Origin: JAPPHA01 sp965221575
Lineage (GTDB): Bacteria > Pseudomonadota > Alphaproteobacteria > Rhodobacterales > Rhodobacteraceae
Assembly (NCBI GenBank): GCA_965221575.1
Contig: CBDCSM010000002.1
Coordinates: 83,163 to 147,162, forward strand
Direction: 5' to 3'
Length of the DNA: 64,000 bases
The position numbers were made by a program, and so were the translations under genes. Below, one piece after another: positions 18,099 through 27,056 of this stretch. The notes beneath the pieces are model-generated. The model saw only the letters and a program-made list of their open reading frames with translations. It was not told where the DNA came from and searched no databases. How positions within the stretch are numbered: the first letter of the stretch is position 1; each line of letters starts with the position of its first letter.

Positions 18099-18928
18099 GG
18101 CGGTTCATGTACACCCTTGGCCCGACAGGCACCATGAGCCTGACGGTCATCGCCGGAATCATCCTTGCCGCCATCTTTGCGCCGGTGGTTGCGCCTTTTG
18201 CCGACCAGGGGGCGGGCGACCCGAATATCGCAGATCGTTTCCGGGGACCTTCCGCCGCGTATTGGCTGGGAACCGACGGCCTCGGACGCGACATTCTGTC
18301 CCGCGTGATCTTCGGAGCGCGGGTGTCCGTCACGATCGGGTTGGTCGTTGTTTTCATCGGGCTTCTTATCGGCCTGCCGATCGGGATCATCGCGGGGTAC
18401 AGGGGAGGATGGGTCGACGAGGCCCTCATGCGCGTCACGGATGTGTTCCTGGCTTTTCCCGCACTGCTCCTGGCGGTGCTCTTGGCTGCCGCGCTTGGCG
18501 CGGGAATGGTCAACTGCATTATCGCGATTTCGGTCAGCTGGTGGCCCTGGTACGCGCGGCTGGCCCGCTCTGAGGTGCTGGTCCTCCGCGGTCAGCCTTT
18601 CGTCGAGGCGGCACAGGTCATGGGCGTTTCGCATGCGCGCATCCTAGTTCGCCACATCTTGCCCGCGGTTGCGCGGCCGCTTTCGGTTCAGGCCGCGCTT
18701 GATTTCGGCCCGGCGCTTTTGACCGGTTCCGCACTGTCGTTCCTCGGATTGGGTGTCCGGCCGCCAGTCGCCGACTGGGGTGAAATGGTCAACGCCGGTC
18801 GCGCGGTATTTCCCGACCGGTGGTGGGTCGCGGTTGCGCCCGGAATTGCCATATTCCTCATGGCGCTGGCGTTCAGCCTTCTGGGCGACGCACTGCGCAA
18901 TGCCGACAGGCGCCGGGCCAATGATTGA
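18095..18928 (+). CDS. ABC transporter permease, DppC type
   Basis: The 277-residue second permease contains HWLGTDGLGRDILSRVIFGARVS-like sequence (here YWLGTDGLGRDILSRVIFG), RVTDVFLAFPALLLAVLLA and the EAA loop MGVSHARILVRHILPAVARP. Six helices are expected. The first ~20 residues are shorter than in E. coli DppC. The stop overlaps the ATPase ATG by eight bases. Confidence 0.93.
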   Translation: MRRFMYTLGPTGTMSLTVIAGIILAAIFAPVVAPFADQGAGDPNIADRFRGPSAAYWLGTDGLGRDILSRVIFGARVSVTIGLVVVFIGLLIGLPIGIIAGYRGGWVDEALMRVTDVFLAFPALLLAVLLAAALGAGMVNCIIAISVSWWPWYARLARSEVLVLRGQPFVEAAQVMGVSHARILVRHILPAVARPLSVQAALDFGPALLTGSALSFLGLGVRPPVADWGEMVNAGRAVFPDRWWVAVAPGIAIFLMALAFSLLGDALRNADRRRAND

Positions 18929-19868
18929 CGTCCGGAACCTCGCGGTGGAATTCGGCCATTCGGCGCGGCCAATTCGGGCAGTCCGGGATGCGTCGGTGAC
19001 GATCGAGCCCGGCACGATTCACGGCCTGATCGGGGAATCGGGCTGCGGGAAGTCCACCATCGGCATGGCATTCCTGGGACTCCTGCCCGACAGCGCGCGC
19101 GTGTCCGCATCGCGGTGCCGGTTCGGCAAGACGGACCTGATTGCCGACGCGGCGCGGCTGCGCGGTCGCAGGATCAGCCTGATTTCCCAGGATCCGGCGG
19201 CGGCGCTCAATCCGGTCCTGAGCATCCGGCGGCAACTGGATGATGTTCTGAAGGCGGCAGGTCTCTTGGGCCGCACCGAGCGAAAAGCGCGTTCAATCGA
19301 ATTGCTCGATGCGACCGGGCTCCCGGACAGCCGTCTCGTGTTGCGGAGCTTTCCGCACGAACTCTCGGGCGGCATGCAGCAGCGGGTCGTGATCGCCCAG
19401 GCTCTGGCGACCGGCGCGGAGTTCCTGATTGCGGACGAGCCGACGACGGCCCTCGACAAGACCGTCGGGCGCCAGGTGCTCGACGTGCTCAAGACGCTCG
19501 TGGACGAGCGGAACCTGACGGTTCTCATGATCACCCATGACATGGACGTTGTCGGCTACGCCTGTTCAAGGGCGAGCGTGCTTTATGCGGGCATGACTGT
19601 TGAAGAGGCCGAAACGCGGGCGCTCCTGTCGCGACCGATGCATCCTTACACCCGTGCGCTTCTGGATGCCCGGCCGGGCAGGGAAACGATTGGGCAACGC
19701 CTGGAAGCCATCGATGGTCAACCTCCCGGGCCGAACGCGGAATTCGCCGGCTGTCCCTTTACCGAAAGGTGTTCGTTTGCAATGCCAACCTGCGCCAAAC
19801 GGCCGGCCCCCAGGATGCAAGAAGATGATCGCGAGTGGGCATGTCACCTCGGGGCAGAGCATGCTTGA
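18921..19868 (+). CDS. ABC transporter ATP-binding protein, DppD type
   Basis: The product (315 aa) has Walker A GESGCGKST, Q-loop LISQDPAAALNPV, signature LSGGMQQRV, Walker B FLIADEPTTALD and the H-loop MITHDMDVV. The C-terminal oligopeptide-family extension keeps the Cys-containing FAGCPFTERCSFAMPTC motif, seen in DppD/OppD and possibly an iron-sulfur or zinc site. The ATG at 18921 overlaps the permease stop; the longer frame upstream is an artefact. Confidence 0.92.
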   Translation: MIDVRNLAVEFGHSARPIRAVRDASVTIEPGTIHGLIGESGCGKSTIGMAFLGLLPDSARVSASRCRFGKTDLIADAARLRGRRISLISQDPAAALNPVLSIRRQLDDVLKAAGLLGRTERKARSIELLDATGLPDSRLVLRSFPHELSGGMQQRVVIAQALATGAEFLIADEPTTALDKTVGRQVLDVLKTLVDERNLTVLMITHDMDVVGYACSRASVLYAGMTVEEAETRALLSRPMHPYTRALLDARPGRETIGQRLEAIDGQPPGPNAEFAGCPFTERCSFAMPTCAKRPAPRMQEDDREWACHLGAEHA

Positions 19869-20625
19869 GCCAATTCTCGAAGTCTCCGAGCTCGTGGTGC
19901 GGTTTGGACGGTCGTCAATGTTCGCAGATCGCCCCAAACCCGCCGCAGACGGCATCTCGTTCATGCTGGCCCCTCGGAAAACCCTTGGCATTATCGGCGA
20001 GAGCGGGTCCGGCAAGAGCACGGTCTTGCGTGCAATCCTTCGGCTCGTCCCCGTCGAAGGCGGAGGCATCCGTTACCGGGGGCGCGACTGGCTCAACATT
20101 CCGGACCGCGAAATGCGTCCCCTGCGTGCGCGGATTGGCGTCGTCATGCAAAACCCGTTTCTCTCACTCAGCCCCAGGCTGACCGTCGCGGAAATCCTGG
20201 CCGAACCGCTGAAAGCGCGAGGCGGCTTTTCCCGCAGTGACGTGAGGGACCGAAGTTTGAAGAACCTGGAAGACTGCGGGTTACGGCCCGAATTCCTGGA
20301 AAGCAGGGCGCGCGAGCTTTCGGGCGGCCAGGCACAACGCGTTGCCATTGCCCGTGCACTTGCCCTGGAGCCTGACCTGATGATCCTTGATGAGCCGACT
20401 TCGGCACTGGATGTTTCGGTCCAGGCCCAGATCCTGAATTTGCTGCAGGAACTCAAATCATCACGCGGGCTTTCGGTATTGATCGTCACGCATGACATCG
20501 GCGTGGTCTGGCACACATCCGACGAGGTTCTCGTCATGCGCCGCGGGGAACAGATCGAGTACGGCACGCTGGAAAAGGTTACCAGCCGCACGACCAGCGA
20601 CTATACACGATCCCTTTTCGCCTGA
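19861..20625 (+). CDS. ABC transporter ATP-binding protein, DppF type
   Basis: This 254-residue ATPase has Walker A GESGSGKST, Q-loop VMQNPFLSLSPRL, signature LSGGQAQRV, Walker B LMILDEPTSALD and H-loop IVTHDIGVV. It lacks the C-terminal oligopeptide extension, so it is shorter than DppF/OppF. The ATG overlaps the previous stop by eight bases. It ends the operon. A short hairpin (CTCGCG/CGCGAG) lies just after the stop without a T run. Confidence 0.92.
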   Translation: MLEPILEVSELVVRFGRSSMFADRPKPAADGISFMLAPRKTLGIIGESGSGKSTVLRAILRLVPVEGGGIRYRGRDWLNIPDREMRPLRARIGVVMQNPFLSLSPRLTVAEILAEPLKARGGFSRSDVRDRSLKNLEDCGLRPEFLESRARELSGGQAQRVAIARALALEPDLMILDEPTSALDVSVQAQILNLLQELKSSRGLSVLIVTHDIGVVWHTSDEVLVMRRGEQIEYGTLEKVTSRTTSDYTRSLFA

Positions 20626-20874
20626 TCGTTCTCGCGCGGCTTCGCGAGCGGAATGAACGGGCCACTGTGCCACACGGAAGAACGCGCCCCTGTTCAGGAT
20701 CTTGCGCTCCCGCTCTTGCCCGCGGACGCGCACCTTCCTTTCTCGCCGATGAACAGATTGCACGGGGAACCGGTGCTTGGTTCACTGAAAGAGTATACTG
20801 GCGTACCGTCCCGTAGGTATTGCCATTCGAAATGCAGGCGTTGACCAATTCGCGGATGTCACCTAGTCATTCGG

Positions 20875-21000
20875 CATTCTCAGGGCGGGGTGAAAGTCCC
20901 CACCGGCGGTGACAGCCCGCGAGCGCCATTCACGCGAATGGGTCAGCAGATCCGGTGAAACTCCGGAGCCGACGGTGAGAGTCCGGATGAGAGAGAATGG
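20875..21000 (+). ncRNA. FMN riboswitch (RFN element)
   Basis: The conserved blocks of the RFN element appear in order: TTCTCAGGGCGGGGTGAAAG, CCCACCGGCGGTGACAGCCC, GCGAGCGC, GGTCAGCAGATCCGGTGAAA, CCGGAGCCGACGGT and GTCCGGATGAGAGAGAATG. The terminal stem pairs the opening CATTCTC with the closing GAGAATG. It lies 70 bases ahead of ribH. The ribosome-binding site GGAG is inside CCGGAG, also present in the aptamer, so translational control by sequestration is plausible. Confidence 0.96.
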
Positions 21001-21069
21001 GATGGAGGGCATGCTGCCTGACCATTTCGAACGCTCTGGGATCTTGTCATCGAGAAAGGATCCGGAGCC

Positions 21070-21549
21070 ATGACAATATCCCCAACGACACCAAATTTTG
21101 CATTCATCAAGGCACGATGGCACGCGGACATTGTGGACCAATCGTTCTTGGGTTTCACGAGGCGCCTGGCTGAACTTGAGGTCGACGCGTCTGTCGAGAC
21201 ATTCGATGTACCCGGCGCATTCGAAATGCCTCTCTTGGCGAAAAGGCTCGCCATGACCGGACGATTCGACGCGATTGCGGCCGCGGCACTTGTTGTTGAC
21301 GGGGGCATATACCGCCACGAGTTTGTCGCGCAATCCGTCGTCACAGGCTTGATGAATGTTGGCCTTCAAACCGGGGTTCCCGTACTCTCGGTTTCGCTGA
21401 CGCCCCACAATTTCCATGGTTCGGAGGAGCACCACGCGTTCTTCCGAGACCATTTTGTCAAGAAGGGAGCCGAGGCCGCAGATGCCGCCGTCCAGATATT
21501 GGAAGTCCACTTCAGGCTACCTGTGCCTGCATCATTGGCGGAAGCTTGA
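21070..21549 (+). CDS. ribH: 6,7-dimethyl-8-ribityllumazine synthase, type II (RibH2)
   Basis: This enzyme condenses 5-amino-6-ribitylaminouracil with 3,4-dihydroxybutanone phosphate, the penultimate riboflavin step. FAFIKARWHADIVDQSF, DVPGAFEMPL, VVDGGIYRHEFVAQ and LTPHNFHGSEEHH match the RibH2 subfamily known from Brucella and Mesorhizobium (decameric, ~158 aa), not the icosahedral type I. Here it is 159 aa. It stands alone under the FMN riboswitch, so a second ribH probably exists in a classical rib operon elsewhere. Confidence 0.93.
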   Translation: MTISPTTPNFAFIKARWHADIVDQSFLGFTRRLAELEVDASVETFDVPGAFEMPLLAKRLAMTGRFDAIAAAALVVDGGIYRHEFVAQSVVTGLMNVGLQTGVPVLSVSLTPHNFHGSEEHHAFFRDHFVKKGAEAADAAVQILEVHFRLPVPASLAEA

Positions 21550-21864
21550 TCCCGTTCGCATAGGGGATTGCTCAAAGGAGCCGAAATTCAAGACCACCGG
21601 TCTGCCGGACGATGGTTCGATCCGTTAACGCGCCAATCTGATCAGGAGCCGGTTGCAACGGCCACTTCGATGGTAACCGATTGAGGCGAATTTCCTGTGG
21701 TTGACTTGAAAACGGGCGTGGTCAATCTCAACCTCGAAAATGCGGGGTCCAGATCACCACCACCCGACGCCTGACTATCCAGGTTCGCTGAGAAGATCGG
21801 CACCGCCCGGACATCCGCGTGCCAATAAGAGCGGGAAAGGGCTCGAAATTTATCGCGTGGGAAA
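21550..21864. other. intergenic region between ribH and the hipA remnant
   Basis: About 315 bases with no recognisable gene. Frames are short and show no family motif. It may be the left flank of the insertion that brought the hipA fragment. Confidence 0.45.
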
Positions 21865-22092
21865 ATGTTCGTTGTCGGGCAGATTTCGGTTCACGCCGCC
21901 GGCAGCCTGAGCTTTTCCTACGATGCACGTTGGCTGGCTACGGTTGGAAGTTTTCCGCATTCAGTGACGGTCCCGCTTGTTGAGGATGACTTCGAAGATG
22001 AGGTCATCGCTCCATGGTTGGCCAACCTGCTCCCCGAAGAGCAGCAACTCCTGTCAATGTCGCGGGCGCTGGCCTGTTTTCGTCAGAAGACC
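21865..22092 (+). pseudogene. truncated hipA 5' remnant
   Basis: The frame starting VVGQISVHAAGSLSFSYD and running to LLPEEQQLLSMSRAL matches residues ~12-80 of the intact HipA encoded at 27428-28747, at clearly high nucleotide identity. After SMSRAL one base is missing relative to the intact gene, shifting the frame. Homology ends about where the oxyR stop begins. No upstream hipB and no kinase domain remain, so this is a decayed second hipA copy, not a HipS-like gene. Confidence 0.85.
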
Positions 22093-22995
22093 TCACGTGA
22101 CGTCCACAAGTTTACGCAGTGTTTCCGCCAGCAACCGGAATTCTTCCGCCCTCGGTGAAGTCTTGCGCCAGGCCAATCCGATTCGACGGGACGCAGGCGT
22201 GGCAAGACGTGAGAGCGAGATATCCGTTCCCAGGACGATCTGGGCGTCGACCGCGAGCTGGGGAATCAGGGTGACTCCAATACCCGCCGCGACCATTTGC
22301 ACCAGCGTGTGCAAACTGCTCGCCTCGAACTGCGTCCGCGCGCCCCGGTCGCCAATGCGGCAAACGTCGAGTGCGTGGCCGCGCAGGCAGTGGCCCTCTT
22401 CGAGCAGCAGCAGGCGTTCCCCGGCAAGCGCTTCGAACGGTACCACGCCAGCGCCGGCGAGCGGGTGAGTCCGGTCGCAGGCGAACAGGAATTCGTCTTC
22501 AAGGATATCCTCGACGGCGAGGTCGCCGGTCTCGCAGGGCAGCGCGATCAGCACGGTGTCCAACTCTCCGTCTTCCAGGCGGACGAGTATCGGTGCCGTC
22601 TGCTCCTCTCTCAGGTAAATTGTCAACTCCGGGAACCTATCTCTCAGCGTTGGCAGGATGCGTGGCAGGAAAAATGGGCCGATCGTCGGGATGACGCCCA
22701 GGTGCATCTCCCCCGTCATAGGTGAGCGGCCAGCGCTGGCCACGTCCATGATCTTTTCGGCGTCGCGCAGCAACGCCTTCGCCCTCTCGGCGATTTCGAC
22801 ACCAACGCGCGTAATCAACACGCGGCGGTTCGAACGCTCTGCGACCTGGGTGCCGAGCACCGACTCGAGATCGCGGATACCCGCGCTCAGCGTCGACTGG
22901 GTGACGTGGCAGCGCTCCGCCGCGCGCCCGAAGTGCCGTGTGTCGGCGAGCGCCGTAAGATACTCAAGCTGCTTCATTGTGGGCAGACGTTTCAT
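22093..22995 (-). CDS. oxyR: LysR-family peroxide sensor OxyR
   Basis: OxyR activates peroxide-defence genes when a cysteine pair forms a disulfide. The N-terminal HTH is LADTRHFGRAAERCHVTQST. The redox pair is Cys203 and Cys212 in EEGHCLRGHALDVC, with the same nine-residue spacing as E. coli C199/C208. The ATG at 22995 (MKRLPTMKQLEYL) has GGAG upstream; a frame extends 27 codons further but lacks support. It is divergent from katG, its usual target. Confidence 0.93.
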   Translation of the reverse strand: MKRLPTMKQLEYLTALADTRHFGRAAERCHVTQSTLSAGIRDLESVLGTQVAERSNRRVLITRVGVEIAERAKALLRDAEKIMDVASAGRSPMTGEMHLGVIPTIGPFFLPRILPTLRDRFPELTIYLREEQTAPILVRLEDGELDTVLIALPCETGDLAVEDILEDEFLFACDRTHPLAGAGVVPFEALAGERLLLLEEGHCLRGHALDVCRIGDRGARTQFEASSLHTLVQMVAAGIGVTLIPQLAVDAQIVLGTDISLSRLATPASRRIGLAWRKTSPRAEEFRLLAETLRKLVDVT

Positions 22996-23401
22996 CAAAA
23001 GGCTCCGGATGCGAATGTTCGCCAAATGCGATTGTAATGACAAATAATAATCGTTGTACACGAAGAATCGAAACACCTACGCTCGCCCTTGCAGCCAAAC
23101 GGGCTGCTTCCGGAACGTGGGGCCTTCTGATGATTCTGTGGATCGTTACCGGAACGCGAGGCGAAAGGCGCCATGCGGGCGTGGAATTCCCCAATTCCAC
23201 CCGACGGGCGTCAACAGAACCAGTGCTCTGGATACGGCCTGCGGAAATCGGACGGAAGTGCTCCCAAATAGCCATGGCAAGGGCCGCCGCAGGGTGTATT
23301 CACGCTTCGAACATTTTCGCCCGGTGCCGGAACTGGCAGGCGCCTCGGCGCGATCGCCGGGACAGTATGAAAACAGCACAGCACTTGCAAAGGAGGACAT
23401 C
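22996..23401. promoter_or_regulatory. oxyR-katG divergent regulatory region
   Basis: A 406-base region between the two start codons. Near oxyR an AT-rich stretch holds CGATT (23029-23033) and AATCG (23049-23053) as a spaced dyad, a candidate OxyR site, though it does not match the full E. coli consensus. The katG frame is open upstream to 23054, but the AAAGGAGG at 23389-23396 fixes the start at 23402, leaving a long untranslated leader. Confidence 0.5.
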
Positions 23402-25594
23402 ATGAACGAAGGCAGTTGCCCGGTCATGCACGGTGCGCGCGGAAACGCTGCCGGCGCCGGCACCTCGAACCGGGACTGGTGGCCGAACCAGTTGAAGCTC
23501 AATGTCTTGCGTCAGCATTCTGCCCTGTCCGATCCGATGGGCGGGGATTTCGACTACGCGAAGGAATTCGAGAGCCTCGACCTTGATGCGGTCAAGAATG
23601 ACATCGTCGAGCTGATGACGGCGTCGCAGGATTGGTGGCCGGCCGATTACGGCCACTACGGGCCCCTCTTCATCCGGATGGCGTGGCATAGCGCCGGCAC
23701 CTACCGGATCAGCGACGGCCGCGGCGGCGCACGCACCGGCACCCAACGCTTCGCGCCGCTCAACAGTTGGCCCGACAACGGCAACCTCGACAAGGCGCGC
23801 ATGCTGCTCTGGCCGGTCAAACGGAAGTATGGCCGGAAGATCTCCTGGGCCGACCTCATGATCCTGGCGGGCAACTGCGCCCTGGAGTCGATGGGATTCA
23901 GGACGTTCGGGTTCGCCGGCGGGCGCGAGGACGTCTGGGAGCCTGAAGACGACATCAACTGGGGTTCTGAGGTCGAGTGGCTCACCGACACACGCCATAG
24001 CGGTGACCGGGAGCTTGAAGTCCCTCTGGGCGCCACCGAGATGGGCCTCATCTACGTCAATCCGGAAGGGCCGAACGGCACTCCCGACCCGGTCGCTTCG
24101 GGCCGCGACATTCGCGAGACCTTCGGCCGCATGGCGATGAACGACGAGGAGACCGTCGCGCTCGTTGCCGGCGGACACACGTTCGGCAAAGCCCACGGGG
24201 CCGGGGATCCAGCCCATGTCGGTCCCGAACCCGAGGGTGCCCCCATCGAAGCGCAGGGCCTCGGCTGGAAGAGCAGTTTCGGCTCTGGCAAAGGCGTCGA
24301 TGCGATCACAAGCGGCATCGAAGGCGCATGGACCTCCACGCCGACAACATGGGACAACAGCTATTTCGACACCTTGTTCGGCTACGAGTGGGAGGTGACG
24401 AAGAGTCCCGCAGGGGCGTGGCAATGGGTGCCGAAGAACGGCGGCGGCGCTGGCACCGTACCGGATGCCCACGATTCGTCGAAACGGCACGCGCCGATGA
24501 TGACCACGGCGGACATGGCCATGCGCATGGACCCTGTCTACGAGCCGATCTCGCGACGGTTTCACGAAAACCCGGAAGAGTTGGCCGACGCATTCGCGCG
24601 GGCCTGGTTCAAGCTCACACACCGCGACATGGGTCCACGTGTACGTTATCTCGGTCCGGAAGTTCCTGAGGAGGAGCTGATCTGGCAGGACCCCGTCCCG
24701 GCCGCACCTCACGAGTTGATCGACGAGCGGGATATCGCCACGCTGAAGGGCAGCATTCTTGCTTCCGGGCTTTCCGTCTCCGAACTGGTTTCGACCGCCT
24801 GGGCTTCCGCTTCGACCTTCCGCGGCTCCGACCTGCGCGGCGGGGCGAACGGTGCACGAATTCGCCTCGCGCCGCAGAAGGACTGGGAGGTCAACCAGCC
24901 AGGACGGTTGGCATCCGTGCTGGAAACCCTCGAGAGTGTCCGGCGGGCGTTCAACGGCTCGCAGGCCAATGGAAAGGGGGTGTCGCTGGCCGACGTCATC
25001 GTGCTGGGCGGGTGCGCGGCTGTCGAGCAGGCTGCGATCAACGCCGGGTATGACGTTTCGGTCCCGTTCACTGCGGGTCGCACGGATGCCTCGCAGGAGC
25101 AAACCGACGTCGAATCCTTCGCAGTGCTCGAACCGGCCGCGGACGGGTTCCGGAATTTCCTCAACGGCGGGCACGCCGTGTCGGCGGAAGAACTCCTGGT
25201 TGACCGGGCTCAGCTGCTGGGGCTGACGGCCCCAGAGACGACGGTGCTCGTCGGCGGAATGCGCGTCCTGAACACGAATTTCGGACAGACCCGGCACGGC
25301 GTCTTTACCGAGCGGGCGGAAATGCTCACCAACGACTTCTTCGTGAACCTGCTCGACATGAGCACGACGTGGCAGGCAGCGTCCGAGTCTGAGGACGTTT
25401 TCGAGGGCCGCGATCGTGCGACGGACGAACTCAGGTGGACGGGCACCCGGGTCGACCTCATCTTCGGGTCGAACTCGCAGCTCCGGGCGATCGCGGAAGT
25501 GTATGGAACGGAGGACTCCGGACAGCGGTTTGTGGACGACTTTGTGGCCGCCTGGGACAAGGTGATGAACCTCGACCGTTTCGATCGGGCCTGA
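23402..25594 (+). CDS. katG: catalase-peroxidase
   Basis: KatG is a bifunctional haem enzyme removing hydrogen peroxide. The distal site is RMAWHSAGTYR (Arg92, Trp95, His96), the proximal ligand is His259 in VAGGHTFGKAHG, and Tyr218 (GLIYVN) together with Met in LVGGMRVLN complete the Met-Tyr-Trp adduct needed for catalase activity. The second, haem-free domain is present. Length (730 aa) is normal. The ATG at 23402 has AAAGGAGG six bases upstream. Confidence 0.97.
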   Translation: MNEGSCPVMHGARGNAAGAGTSNRDWWPNQLKLNVLRQHSALSDPMGGDFDYAKEFESLDLDAVKNDIVELMTASQDWWPADYGHYGPLFIRMAWHSAGTYRISDGRGGARTGTQRFAPLNSWPDNGNLDKARMLLWPVKRKYGRKISWADLMILAGNCALESMGFRTFGFAGGREDVWEPEDDINWGSEVEWLTDTRHSGDRELEVPLGATEMGLIYVNPEGPNGTPDPVASGRDIRETFGRMAMNDEETVALVAGGHTFGKAHGAGDPAHVGPEPEGAPIEAQGLGWKSSFGSGKGVDAITSGIEGAWTSTPTTWDNSYFDTLFGYEWEVTKSPAGAWQWVPKNGGGAGTVPDAHDSSKRHAPMMTTADMAMRMDPVYEPISRRFHENPEELADAFARAWFKLTHRDMGPRVRYLGPEVPEEELIWQDPVPAAPHELIDERDIATLKGSILASGLSVSELVSTAWASASTFRGSDLRGGANGARIRLAPQKDWEVNQPGRLASVLETLESVRRAFNGSQANGKGVSLADVIVLGGCAAVEQAAINAGYDVSVPFTAGRTDASQEQTDVESFAVLEPAADGFRNFLNGGHAVSAEELLVDRAQLLGLTAPETTVLVGGMRVLNTNFGQTRHGVFTERAEMLTNDFFVNLLDMSTTWQAASESEDVFEGRDRATDELRWTGTRVDLIFGSNSQLRAIAEVYGTEDSGQRFVDDFVAAWDKVMNLDRFDRA

Positions 25595-25606
25595 GCGAGG
25601 GGAAAG

Positions 25607-25673
25607 CTGCGGCGTGAACCGCCGCAGACCTTACCTCGAACAACGTGGGGGCAGACCTCTGTGGTCTGCCCCC
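25607..25673 (+). terminator. two stem-loops after katG
   Basis: CTGCGGCG/CGCCGCAG (25607-25627, 5-nt loop) and GGGGGCAGACC/GGTCTGCCCCC (25647-25673, 11 bp, 5-nt loop) lie just after the stop. Neither is followed by a T run, so they may act as mRNA 3'-end stabilisers or factor-dependent terminators. Confidence 0.6.
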
Positions 25674-25854
25674 ATTCCAGTCCGGACCAACGCATGCACC
25701 CAAATTGTTGCTGATAGAGCCGCTCTCACCAATTTTCCCCTTTTGCCTGCTTCATGACCAGTGAATTTCCGACACATATTCCGGTGAGGGTTGTGGTCCC
25801 GTGCCATGTGACGTTCGCTCCCGGAGGTGCTTTCGAACGGATGGTTTCGCCGTC

Positions 25855-26139
25855 CTAAGCCGCGATCAGGTTCGCCTTGGCCACGATGTCCGGGGAACTG
25901 AGATCCTCGTGGTTGGCGATGGCCGTCAAAACCTGGATCTTCGAGTAGGTGAACAGGACGTCAGGCGCCAGATCGAGGTGGTCCCTGCTGAGCAGCGTGA
26001 CGATCAGGATCCTCCAAACGATGACGCCGAAGATTGTGGCCACCCGTGCGATGCGTCCCGCCATGCATTCGGCAGCGTCTTCGACCGTTCGGCCGGATTT
26101 GAGTACACCTGCCAACATAAATTCGCCAGCGCCGGACAT
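25855..26139 (-). pseudogene. IS4-family transposase C-terminal remnant
   Basis: The segment VLKSGRTVEDAAECMAGRI, then FGVIVWRILIVTLLSRDHLD and VLFTYSKIQVLTAI, matches the C-terminal end of Tn5-like IS4 transposases (VLKSG...WRIMLMTLLGR...). Only about 85 residues remain, and the DDE catalytic core is missing. The family call is from recognised motif order. Confidence 0.7.
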
Positions 26140-26769
26140 TAGGGCCTACGCCTGCTGGAAGAACTCAGGCGTGTCCACCGGGAGGGGGAGGGTAAAAAGA
26201 ACCCAGTGGATCGGCTAGGCCCGGCAACCGCAGGTGTCTTCCCGATAAGTCCCCCTGAATCCGTATTGCAGGAATGTAGGGAATACGGTCCAGCCCGTCA
26301 GCCATCTTGAAAGAGGTGAACGAACATTTCTACGATCCGAAGCTGATTTAGCAGTTTTTCGAGCGTCTTTTCTCGAGGCGCGAATTCTTGCACACCGCCA
26401 CACTGCTCGGAGGCACTGCGACCATTGCGGACTCGCTCACCGGCTTCGCCGCTTGGCGTTGGCGATTTCTGCAGAGTGTTCGGCTATCACGACCCGAATG
26501 TTGCTACGGTCGATCAACTCCTGTTCACGAGTCTCCTCCGGAATCCGGCGCTGGAACCGCCCGGTGGGTCCAGTTCGTCCTACTCTTGCCGCATTTCCGA
26601 GGTGGCCGTGCCGTGGCGGGTTCTCTCGTTCGGGTCGATACATGACAGATCTTGCACCCCCAGACTGACAATCGAGACGTCCGGAAACCCCACCAACGGG
26701 AACGATTTTTTTGGTGGCTCGACGACTGGCTTTCGTCCTGCGCAGGCATTAGCGGCCAGGCTCTGGCCG
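26140..26769. other. degenerate mobile-element region
   Basis: About 630 bases between two transposition remnants. Frames on both strands are short and broken. A minus-strand stretch around 26437-26530 (IRVVIAEHSAEIANAKRR) looks protein-like but I cannot assign it. No intact gene is supported. Confidence 0.45.
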
Positions 26770-26985
26770 ACCCGTCACCCTAGCTGCCTTGGTCGATGGA
26801 CGAACACCGACAACTTCCAGACAAGTCCCTGGCCGGGTGTGCGAACTTGGACCTCCACATTCTCACGCCGAAACCAGAAAAAACCCTGCCGTATGCTGCC
26901 GAGTTCGCTGAATTTGCGGAATACCAAACGCCTGACCGTCCTGGCTCGCTGCGAAGCGGCGGCACCCGATCATTTGCGTGATGAT
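26770..26985 (-). pseudogene. serine-recombinase remnant
   Basis: Reading the minus strand gives VFRKFSELGSIRQGFFWFRR, then ENVEVQVRTPGQGLVWK, clearly parallel to VFRKFRELGSIRQVFFWFQH and NVEVPVRAPGHGVVWK in the recombinase at 62411. Similarity also covers the preceding SQRAR/DQRQR stretch. The fragment corresponds to the middle of the Recombinase domain; both ends are lost. Identity is roughly 85% at the DNA level by eye. Confidence 0.8.
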
Positions 26986-27056
26986 TTGGGTGGAAACAGG
27001 ATCTAGGCTTTATCGCGCGTGATAATTTGCATTCTCTTTTGCGTCTTCTAAACATA

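Noticed and set aside
23300..25297. 665-codon minus-strand frame opposite katG
   Set aside because: Antisense to katG with all catalytic motifs on the other strand; His/Arg/Pro-rich shadow composition.
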